DNA from: Actinomycetes bacterium
GTDB lineage: Bacteria; Actinomycetota; Actinomycetes; Actinomycetales; Cellulomonadaceae
DNA length: 13,117 bases
Reading direction: 5' to 3'
Assembly (NCBI GenBank): GCA_023412515.1
Contig: JAEYNO010000312.1
Coordinates: 1 to 13,117, forward strand
Program-made: the position numbers and the translations under genes
The notes under the pieces: model-generated
Seen by the model: only the letters and a program-made list of their open reading frames with translations
Database searches by the model: none
Told to the model about the DNA's origin: nothing
Shown here: positions 7,131-12,369 of the stretch, in pieces
Numbering within the stretch: position 1 is the stretch's first letter
Layout of the letters: each line of letters opens with the position of its first letter

Positions 7131-7838
7131 TCAGGTGAGGGCGGGGACGGTCGCCGCTCGGTCGTCGAGCCGGCGCCGGACCCCCCAGAAGTGCGCGTCG
7201 AGCTCGTGGGTCGCGAGCCGCACGTCACGTGCGACCACGGCCTCGAGGATCCGCGCGTGCATCGCCGCGACGGACAGCAGGTCCTCCTGCTGCCGCGCGC
7301 CCCCCTCAAGACGTCCGTGCAGGCGCCAGAACGCGGCCGAGACGCCCTCGAACACGCGGTTCTCGACCGACGAGAACAGCGCCCGGTGGAACGCCTCGTC
7401 CTCCCGGTGCACGGGCTGCCCGCGCCGTGCCCCGGTCGTCATCGCCGCGACGGTCGCCCGCAGGTCGTCCTGCTGGGCGAGCGTCATGCGGGCCGTCACC
7501 TCGGCGACGTGGCTGATCTCGAACGCGTGCCGGATCTCGAACAGCTCCTCGACCGACCGGTCCGACACGCCCAGCACCGCGGCGAGGTACAGGCCGAACC
7601 GGTCCGGGTGGAACCCGAGCCACACGCGCCGCGCGCCCTGCCGCGACCGGACCGCACCGAACGCCTCGAGGACGCGCAGCGCCTCGCGGACCTGCGGACG
7701 GCCCGCGTGCATGGCCGCCGCCATCTCCGACTCCGTGGGGAGCACCTCGCCGACCCGCAGGCCGAGCTCGACGATCCGCTCGACCATCCGGACGTCGACC
7801 TCGTCCTGCCCCGCCAACATGTCGGACAAGCTGCTCAC
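7131..7838 (-). CDS. GntR-family transcriptional regulator, FadR subfamily (FCD domain)
   Basis: A 235-residue regulator. The N-terminal winged helix is visible as LPTESEMAAAM (33-43) followed by QVREALRVLEAFGAV (49-63). The C-terminal all-helical FCD ligand-binding domain spans about 95-220, with Arg103, DEAFH (147-151), His194 and His216 as probable metal and ligand residues. Regulators of this type usually respond to sugar acids or other carboxylates, which fits the neighbouring dehydratase and aldolase. The GTG at 7838 is the longest start; no SD is spaced in front of it. A TTG at 7829 has AAGAGG 8 bases upstream and could be the real start, and an ATG at 7820 is a third option. The gene heads the sugar operon and is probably autoregulated through the palindromes described separately. 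It most likely represses until an inducer binds. Confidence 0.93.
   Translation of the reverse strand: MSSLSDMLAGQDEVDVRMVERIVELGLRVGEVLPTESEMAAAMHAGRPQVREALRVLEAFGAVRSRQGARRVWLGFHPDRFGLYLAAVLGVSDRSVEELFEIRHAFEISHVAEVTARMTLAQQDDLRATVAAMTTGARRGQPVHREDEAFHRALFSSVENRVFEGVSAAFWRLHGRLEGGARQQEDLLSVAAMHARILEAVVARDVRLATHELDAHFWGVRRRLDDRAATVPALT
7818..7830. promoter_or_regulatory. second, imperfect operator copy over the gntR start region
   Basis: On the minus strand this reads CTTGTCCGACATG, differing from a perfect palindrome only in one arm position. It matches the upstream palindrome CTTGTCCGACAAG almost exactly and spans the alternative TTG (7829) and ATG (7820) starts of the regulator. The TTGTC-N-GACAA pattern fits the general FadR-subfamily operator shape (a GT...AC dyad). 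Being inside the coding region it could be coincidental, but two near-identical sites within 110 bp of a GntR gene are suggestive of a roadblock-type autoregulation. Confidence 0.4.
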
Positions 7839-7883
7839 CTCTTCGTCGAGGACTCGCGCCGCACCCGGAGTGCGACGAGCGCC

Positions 7884-7913
7884 ACGCTAGGCAGGCAGCA
7901 GCGGGCAGGACAA
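7884..7913 (-). promoter_or_regulatory. probable promoter of gntR (and perhaps the sugar operon)
   Basis: On the minus strand, TTGTCC (7913-7908) and TAGCGT (7889-7884) are separated by 18 bp and match the actinobacterial housekeeping pattern TTGaCn / TAnnnT. Transcription would start near 7877, about 40 bases before the GTG at 7838. The -35 element shares TTGTCC with the operator palindromes on either side, so a bound regulator could compete directly with RNA polymerase. Confidence 0.5.
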
Positions 7914-7926
7914 CACGAAGTGGTCA

Positions 7927-7939
7927 CTTGTCCGACAAG
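7927..7939. promoter_or_regulatory. perfect 13-bp palindrome, candidate GntR operator
   Basis: CTTGTCCGACAAG is a perfect dyad (CTTGTC / GACAAG around one central base). It lies 14 bp upstream of the -35 hexamer of the gntR promoter and has the GT...AC dyad spacing of FadR-subfamily GntR operators. It partly overlaps another inverted repeat, AAGTG-GT-CACTT (7918-7929). The nearest regulator gene is the FCD-type GntR directly downstream, so autoregulation is the simplest reading. Confidence 0.55.
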
Positions 7940-7964
7940 GTGGTGGGAGGTGGGGTGCCGACCC

Positions 7965-8429
7965 TCACGCGTACGGCGGCTGGATGACCGCCGCGTCGGC
8001 GTGCGCACCGGCCGCGCGCGCCGCCTCGACCGTGAGCTCGACGTCCGCGAGCGGCCCCTCGACCAGCAGCGGGTCCCCGGTCGCGGTGTCGCCCGACCAG
8101 CGCACCGACGCCTCGGGCGGCGGCCGGAACGCGACGCCAGGCGGCAGCCGGACCACCGCGGCGGCGCGCACGCGCTCGTCGTCCGCGAGGCGCAACAGCA
8201 CCGAGCGCACCTGCGGCAGGCGCTCGACCGTGCGCGCGAGCAGGCGCGCCCGCCGATCGCCCGCGCGGAACGTCACGACGACCAGGCCCGCGTCGTCGTG
8301 CACGTCGCCCGTCGCCATCGAGTCGACGTTGACGCCGCGCGTCGCGAACACGCCCGCGAGCGCGGCGATGCTGCCGGTGCGGTGGTCGGCGCGCACGTAC
8401 CCGACCCAGCGCGTGTCGTCGTCGGTCAC
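7965..8429 (-). CDS. ACT-domain protein
   Basis: A 154-residue protein whose first half (about 7-80) has the beta-alpha-beta-beta-alpha-beta pattern of an ACT domain: VGYVRADHRTGSIAALAGVF, RGVNVDSM, GLVVVTFRAGD and a final strand VRSVLLR. It resembles acetolactate-synthase small subunits, in which ACT dimers bind an amino acid and control a partner enzyme. The C-terminal half (85-154) is not recognised. The GTG start at 8429 overlaps the stop of the dehydrogenase gene in a GTGA, so both proteins are made together. No acetolactate synthase large subunit is nearby, so the likeliest partner by position is the dehydrogenase itself. A free-standing regulator or a divergent IlvN is the alternative. 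The stop is 126 bp from the GntR gene that follows in the same direction. Confidence 0.75.
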   Translation of the reverse strand: MTDDDTRWVGYVRADHRTGSIAALAGVFATRGVNVDSMATGDVHDDAGLVVVTFRAGDRRARLLARTVERLPQVRSVLLRLADDERVRAAAVVRLPPGVAFRPPPEASVRWSGDTATGDPLLVEGPLADVELTVEAARAAGAHADAAVIQPPYA

Positions 8430-9544
8430 CGGGCCGCTCCGTCCGTCGTCGCCGGGGTCGTCTGCGTCGCGGTGCCGCTCGTCCACGGCGCGGTGCCCGC
8501 CGCGATCGCCGCGGCCGCCTGCGCGAGGCGCGCGTCCTCGTCGGGCGGCAGCGGGTCCAGCAGCACGCGCGTCCAGCCCTCGGGCCCGACGACGACCGGC
8601 ACGCCCAGCACGCCGTCGACCGGAGCCCCACCCACCCGTGCCTCGCCCGCGAGCGCGACCTGACCGGCCACGACGATCTCGCGGCCGTCGAGGATCGTCT
8701 CGACCAGGTCGATCGTCGCCGACGCCGTGCCCGTGGCCGTCTTGGCGCCGGACTGGTGCGTCATCCACGGCCGCGCCACGACCCGCAGGTCGGGCGGCCA
8801 CGTGTCGATGAGCGCGAACGCCGCCGCGATGTCGCGCGAGGCCACCGCCGTGAGCTGCGCCTTCGCGTCCGCGACCTCCGCCGGGAACGTCGCGAGCGTG
8901 CGCCCGCCCCGCAGGCGCGCCACGGCCCGCTCGCGCTCGTCGACGTCGAGGCCGCTGATGCGCACGGTCGACCACAGCGGCACCGCGTCCTCGCCGTGCT
9001 GCCCGCCGACGAACCCGCCCACGCGGTGCCGACGCACCCCCAGGGACACCGCGAGCTCGCGGCGGAACCGCAGCGTGTCGAGCCACGCGCCCATGCCGAT
9101 CACGCGGTGCCGCCCCAGCCGTTCGGCGAGGATCGCGACCCCCAGCTCGACCGGGTTCGACACCACGACGACGACCTCGCTGCCCGACCCGTGCGCGGCC
9201 AGCGCGTCGGCGTACGCGCGGAACACCGCGGCGTTGTCGGCCGCGAGCTCGGCGCGCGACGCGGGAACGCCGTCGCTCGTCGGCGGGGGCGTGCGCCCGG
9301 CCGCCACGACGACCACGTCCGCGACCACGTCGTCCGGGTCGAGCGCGACGTCCAGCAGCGGCGCGTGCTCGTCGTACGCGTCGACGAGGTCCGTGCGCAG
9401 GCCGTGCACCGCGCGCCCCGACGCCCCGCCGGGCCGGCCGACGAGCTGCAACCGCGACGTCGGCGGCAGCACCTGCCGCTCCACGAGCTGCGTGCAGATC
9501 TGCCGGCCCACGTCGCCCGTCGCCCCGAGCACCGCCACGTCCAT
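8426..9544 (-). CDS. lactate/malate dehydrogenase-family NAD(P)-dependent oxidoreductase
   Basis: A 372-residue member of the LDH/MDH family, about 50 residues longer than usual. The Rossmann motif is GATGDVG (7-13); VVSNPVE (127-133) carries the conserved Asn130; the catalytic pair is Asp156 (in LDTLRFR, with Arg159) and His183 (in GGQHGED). Arg97 is in place for a substrate-carboxylate contact. The family interconverts 2-hydroxy and 2-keto acids. Two oddities: beta-2 ends in LVGRP (35-39), where NAD-specific members carry an acidic residue, hinting at NADP; and the C-terminal tail after about 345 is Thr/Ala-rich and looks unstructured. The ATG at 9544 is preferred over GTG at 9553 because a TACCGT -10 element sits at 9557-9552, implying a nearly leaderless mRNA. 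The gene overlaps the ACT gene by 4 bp. Malate, lactate and other 2-hydroxy acids are all possible substrates. Confidence 0.85.
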   Translation of the reverse strand: MDVAVLGATGDVGRQICTQLVERQVLPPTSRLQLVGRPGGASGRAVHGLRTDLVDAYDEHAPLLDVALDPDDVVADVVVVAAGRTPPPTSDGVPASRAELAADNAAVFRAYADALAAHGSGSEVVVVVSNPVELGVAILAERLGRHRVIGMGAWLDTLRFRRELAVSLGVRRHRVGGFVGGQHGEDAVPLWSTVRISGLDVDERERAVARLRGGRTLATFPAEVADAKAQLTAVASRDIAAAFALIDTWPPDLRVVARPWMTHQSGAKTATGTASATIDLVETILDGREIVVAGQVALAGEARVGGAPVDGVLGVPVVVGPEGWTRVLLDPLPPDEDARLAQAAAAIAAGTAPWTSGTATQTTPATTDGAAR

Positions 9545-9571
9545 GCCGGTCACGGTACGGGTGCCGGATGA

Positions 9572-9586
9572 CGCGCAGGTTGCGCG
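9572..9586. promoter_or_regulatory. inverted repeat in front of the dehydrogenase gene
   Basis: CGCGCA (9572-9577) and TGCGCG (9581-9586) form perfect 6-bp arms around 3 bases. The site sits where a -35 element would lie relative to the TACCGT -10 at 9557-9552, so it could be an operator for the dehydrogenase/ACT unit. It could equally be the stem of a terminator for the small membrane protein gene that ends at 9622. A second small stem, GCGGG/CCCGC, lies at 9603-9617 just after that stop codon. Confidence 0.35.
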
Positions 9587-9621
9587 GGGCCGCGCCGGGC
9601 GTGCGGGTCAGGCCCGCGACG

Positions 9622-9927
9622 TCACGCGGACGGGAACAGCGACGCGATGACGACCGAGCAGACGATGCCGATCAGCGGCAGCAGCAGCCCGAAGCGCCAC
9701 CACACGTTGACGTCCGTCGCACCGTTCGGGTCGAGCGCGCGGCCCTCCTCGTCGGAGATCGCGCGCTGCGCCCAGCCGTCGGGCGTCGCGGTGGCGAGCG
9801 TGTAGCCCTTGGGCCACGAGATGCGGAACAGCCAGAAGATGTGGAAGTACGACCACGCGCGCACCAGGACGCGCCCCGGGTCGAGCTCGGCCGTCTTGCC
9901 GCGTCGTCCCCAGCCGAAGAGGATCAT
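9622..9927 (-). CDS. small hypothetical protein with one C-terminal membrane segment
   Basis: A 101-residue protein that I do not recognise. It has an aromatic stretch, AWSYFHIFWLFRISWP (24-39), a polar middle part rich in Asp/Glu/Gly, and one clear membrane helix of about 20 residues (79-98) near the C-terminus. There is no signal peptide and no cysteine motif. Coding is supported by the frame's amino-acid composition, which is not the Arg/Pro-rich type of shadow frames, and by a clean fit between neighbours on the same strand. The ATG at 9927 has only a weak ribosome binding site (GGGACGG). An AT-richer patch upstream (9985-10012) probably contains the promoter. It may be a single-pass membrane protein with its N-terminus in the cytoplasm; the function is unknown. 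Confidence 0.7.
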   Translation of the reverse strand: MILFGWGRRGKTAELDPGRVLVRAWSYFHIFWLFRISWPKGYTLATATPDGWAQRAISDEEGRALDPNGATDVNVWWRFGLLLPLIGIVCSVVIASLFPSA

Positions 9928-9991
9928 GTGCCGTCCCGTGCTCGTGGTGTCGGTGCCCTGGTGGCCGTGCCCCGCGGCCCTGCCGGAGAGA

Positions 9992-10011
9992 AGACTAAGC
10001 GGTCATAACCG
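9992..10011 (-). promoter_or_regulatory. AT-richer patch, candidate promoter of the small membrane protein gene
   Basis: In the 132-bp gap 9928-10059 the only AT-rich island lies here. On the minus strand it holds TAGTCT (9997-9992), a TAnnnT-type -10, preceded by the small dyad CGGT-CATA-ACCG (10000-10011). No good -35 is seen at 16-18 bp, so the promoter could be extended, activator-dependent or read by another sigma factor. Confidence 0.3.
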
Positions 10012-10059
10012 ACGGGCTCGCGCTGTGACCACGACTCCACCCGTCCGGCGGAACGCCCC

Positions 10060-10956
10060 TCAGCGACCCGCGGCGACCCCGAGACCGCGCTCGGCGAGCC
10101 GGGCCGCGAGCGCCGCCGCGTCGAACGGGGCGCGCACCTTCACGTCGTTGTCGAAGTAGACGTGCACGTCACGCGGCCGGTCGGGCGCCGGGGGCGTGAG
10201 ACGCGGGCCGTCCGGCGGCCGCGCCCCCGTGGCCCACGCCGCGACCTTCGCGGCCCACGCGTCGAGCTGCGCGTCGTCGTACCCCGACACGTACAGCTCG
10301 CCGTGCCCGTGCAGACGCACGTAGACGACGTCGCTCGTGACGTCCTCGAGGTGCGGCCAGCGCCCCGCGGTGTCGGCGACGACCAGGCCGACGTCGTGCG
10401 CGCGCAGCAGCTGCGGGAACGCGGGCGTGACGAACGAGTCGTGCCGGACCTCCAGCACGTGCCGCAGCGGCCGGTCCGCGTCCGTCGTCGTCAACGCGCG
10501 CCCCTCGGGGACCTTGTCGTCGTGCCGCTCCGCGAGGCGCGCCGCCGCCGCGGTGCTGCGCGGCAGCAGGTCGAAGAACCGGGCCAGCCGGTCGGGGTCG
10601 AAGCCGAGGTTCGGCGGCAGCTGCCACAGCAGCGGCCCGAGCCGGTCCCCCAGCGCCAGCACGCCCGACGCGAAGAAGTTCGCGAGCGGCGTCTCGACGC
10701 CCGCGAGCTTCTTCATGTGCGTGACGAAGCGCGGGCCCTTGACCGAGAACACGAACCCCTCGGGGGTGTCGGCCCGCCACGCGCGGTACGAGTCCGGGCG
10801 CTGCAACGAGTAGAACGACCCGTTGATCTCGACGGACCCCAGGTGCGCGGCCGCGTACGCGAGCTCGCTGCGCTGCGGCAGGCCCGGCGGGTAGAACACG
10901 CCCCGCCACGGCGCGTACCGCCAGCCGGAGATGCCGATGCGCACCGCGCCTGCCAT
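10060..10956 (-). CDS. DUF72 domain-containing protein
   Basis: A 298-residue DUF72 (YecE-like) protein, complete. The family signatures are clear: IGISGWRYAPWRGVFYPPGL (7-26), VEINGSFYSLQRPDSYRAW (42-60), FSVKGPRFVTHMKKL, LLWQLPPNLGF, and VHVYFDNDV-type ending before the C-terminal helix. The family adopts a TIM-barrel-like fold; its biochemical role is not established, though some authors have suggested nucleic-acid-related functions. The ATG at 10956 has no ribosome binding site, but TACAGT ends 6 bases before it, which fits a leaderless mRNA with transcription starting at the A of the ATG. It stands alone, 100 bp from the upstream gene and 132 bp from the downstream one. Nothing suggests a link with the sugar operon. 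Confidence 0.93.
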   Translation of the reverse strand: MAGAVRIGISGWRYAPWRGVFYPPGLPQRSELAYAAAHLGSVEINGSFYSLQRPDSYRAWRADTPEGFVFSVKGPRFVTHMKKLAGVETPLANFFASGVLALGDRLGPLLWQLPPNLGFDPDRLARFFDLLPRSTAAAARLAERHDDKVPEGRALTTTDADRPLRHVLEVRHDSFVTPAFPQLLRAHDVGLVVADTAGRWPHLEDVTSDVVYVRLHGHGELYVSGYDDAQLDAWAAKVAAWATGARPPDGPRLTPPAPDRPRDVHVYFDNDVKVRAPFDAAALAARLAERGLGVAAGR

Positions 10957-10962
10957 GCGGCG

Positions 10963-10968
10963 ACTGTA
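10963..10968 (-). promoter_or_regulatory. -10 element for a leaderless DUF72 mRNA
   Basis: TACAGT on the minus strand lies at -12 to -7 relative to the A of the DUF72 start codon and matches TAnnnT. Leaderless transcripts with exactly this geometry are common in actinobacteria. I see no clear -35 hexamer 17-18 bp upstream. Confidence 0.35.
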
Positions 10969-10994
10969 GGAGCGAGCCGGCACGGGCGCCGCCC

Positions 10995-11036
10995 GGGGCG
11001 CAGTCCCGCCCCACGACGGGCCTGGCGGGTCCCGCC
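10995..11036 (-). terminator. GC-rich hairpins after the 275-residue protein gene
   Basis: Two stems lie in the 100-bp gap before the DUF72 gene: GGGGCG (10995-11000) with CGCCCC (11007-11012) around a 6-base loop, and GGCGG with CCGCC inside 11024-11036 around GTC. They are 20-60 bases downstream of the stop at 11057. Neither is followed by T residues, so termination is only a possibility. Confidence 0.3.
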
Positions 11037-11056
11037 CGGTCGGCCGTCCGGTCCGG

Positions 11057-11884
11057 TCAGCGACCCGTCGGCGGCAGCCCCGGCACCGTCGTGCCCAGCC
11101 ACTCCTGCGTGCGCTCGGCGAGCCAGCGCGCGTACGGGCCGAGGTCGACGTCGGTGCCCGCCCACTCCTCGAGCGTCGCGAGCGACGCGTGCGAGTCCGC
11201 ACCGGGGTCGTCGCGCTCGCTCGGGTCGTCGGCGACCGACCCGTCGAGGTGCACCTTGACGCCCTCGGTGTGCTCGATCCACAGCGCGGTCCGCAGCTCG
11301 TCGTCCGCGTCCGCCGGCACGTCGTGCGCGCGCGTCACGAAGACGCACGCGCACCAGCGCTCGGGCAGGTCGTCGGTCTCCGCGAGGAGCTGCAGGTTGG
11401 CGCGCGTGACGGTCAGCGGCTCCGGCAGCGCGACGGGGTCGTCCGCGTCCTCCGCGACGGCCGCGGCGACGGCGAACACGACCTCGGCGAGCGCGATGGA
11501 GAGCGGGTCCTCGAGCCCGAGGACGAACAGCGGCTCGAGCTCGGTGCCGATCGGGCCGGTCCGGAGCTGCTGCGCCCCCTGCCGCAGGACGAGGACGAAG
11601 TCGCCACCGGGCTCGACCTCGATCCCGAACGTGCGCCCGGTGCGCTGCCGCACGTCGCCGAGCACGGCGCCGCGCTCGTCGCCGGCGCGCAGCTGCACGG
11701 TCCCCTCGAAGCCCGCGGCGTGCAGCACCGTGAGCGCGGGCTGCGCGTCGTCGAGCACGCGGCGCAGCTCACGCGTCCAGACCAGCACCGAGGTGAGCTG
11801 CCCCTCGACCACGTCGACGGTCAGGGCGGTGCCTGCACCGAGCGCCTCGGGCGGCGGGGTGCGGTCGCGTCGGAACAGCCTCAC
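11057..11884 (-). CDS. uncharacterised acidic protein of 275 residues
   Basis: I do not recognise this protein. It begins with a short basic tail (MRLFRRDR), then a soluble, Val/Leu/Ala-rich and strongly acidic body with predicted alternation of strands and helices; the FGIEVEPGGDFVLVLRQGAQ stretch looks like a beta hairpin. An Asp/Ser-rich linker near residues 218-233 precedes a C-terminal WAGTDVDLGPYARWLAERTQ helix. There is no signal peptide, membrane segment or known catalytic motif. The GTG at 11884 is supported by AGGAGA 5 bases upstream. A TAGGGT -10-like element (11917-11912) lies upstream, and a GTCAC/GTGAC dyad (11894-11913) sits between it and the ribosome binding site. The amino-acid composition is that of a real protein, so coding is likely even though the function is unknown. 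Confidence 0.8.
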   Translation of the reverse strand: MRLFRRDRTPPPEALGAGTALTVDVVEGQLTSVLVWTRELRRVLDDAQPALTVLHAAGFEGTVQLRAGDERGAVLGDVRQRTGRTFGIEVEPGGDFVLVLRQGAQQLRTGPIGTELEPLFVLGLEDPLSIALAEVVFAVAAAVAEDADDPVALPEPLTVTRANLQLLAETDDLPERWCACVFVTRAHDVPADADDELRTALWIEHTEGVKVHLDGSVADDPSERDDPGADSHASLATLEEWAGTDVDLGPYARWLAERTQEWLGTTVPGLPPTGR

Positions 11885-11940
11885 GTCTCTCCTGTCACCG
11901 GGGTCGCCGTGACCCTAGCGGTGGAGGTGCGACGGCGGGG

Positions 11941-12303
11941 TCAGAAGTCGAACAGGTCCTCGAGCCACGACTCGCCCTTCTTGCGCTTGCGGCCGTCGTA
12001 CCCGCGGCGGTCGTCGTACCCGCCGCGCGGATCACCGCCGCGCTCGTCGTAGCCGCGGCGGTCGTCGTACCCGCGTCGGTCGTCGTACCCGCGCGGCTCG
12101 GGGGTCCCGTACGCGGGTGCGGGCGCCGCGGCACCCGGGACGGCGCGCGGGTCGACGCCCGGCGCGGCCGGCGCGGCGCGGTCGAGGATCTTGTCGAGCT
12201 CGCCGCGGTCCAGCCAGATGCCGCGGCACACCGGGCAGTAGTCGATCTCGACACCCTGGCGGTCGGTCATGACGAGCGTCGCCTGGTCGACGGGGCACAG
12301 CAT
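11941..12303 (-). CDS. TFIIB-type zinc-ribbon protein with GYDDRR repeats
   Basis: A 120-residue protein with an N-terminal zf-TFIIB-like domain (1-41): MLCPVDQATL, then YCPVCRGIWLDRGELDKIL. Cys3, Cys23 and Cys26 are in ligand positions, while Asp6 stands where the fourth Cys is expected. A Pro/Ala linker (44-68) leads to repeated GYDDRR-type units (71-104), a basic patch RKRKK (105-109) and the acidic/aromatic ending SWLEDLFDF. Proteins of this build are widespread small cytoplasmic proteins without known function; nucleic-acid or protein binding is a guess. The ATG at 12303 has GAGAGGAG 7 bases upstream, and TAGGTT (12338-12333) is a possible -10. It lies 66 bp after the SDR and 56 bp before the next gene, so it may have its own promoter. 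Confidence 0.9.
   Translation of the reverse strand: MLCPVDQATLVMTDRQGVEIDYCPVCRGIWLDRGELDKILDRAAPAAPGVDPRAVPGAAAPAPAYGTPEPRGYDDRRGYDDRRGYDERGGDPRGGYDDRRGYDGRKRKKGESWLEDLFDF
11992..12093. repeat. in-frame tandem repeat coding Gly-Tyr-Asp-Asp-Arg-Arg units
   Basis: Units built on CGTCGTACCCGCGGCGGT recur about five times with small changes (plus-strand reading), coding GYDDRR, GYDERG and GYDGRK variants on the minus strand. All unit lengths keep the reading frame. The array is a coding low-complexity tail, likely to change in copy number between strains, not a CRISPR or mobile element. Confidence 0.75.
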
Positions 12304-12369
12304 GGCGGGACTCCTCTCGGCAGCGTGCGCACAACCTACGTGGCCGCGCTGTGGACCGCCCGCCGCCGG

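Noticed and set aside
7965..8429. ACT protein as acetolactate synthase small subunit
   Set aside because: No large subunit or ketol-acid reductoisomerase next to it, and the C-terminal half is not clearly of that family; kept only as an alternative.
6999..8663. 554-codon plus-strand frame across the regulator and ACT region
   Set aside because: It crosses two genes, the promoter and the operator region, and its product is Arg/Pro/His-rich low complexity; clearly a shadow.
11992..12093. Repeat array considered as CRISPR
   Set aside because: Units are contiguous, without spacers, keep the reading frame and encode a Gly/Tyr/Asp/Arg tail; no cas genes.
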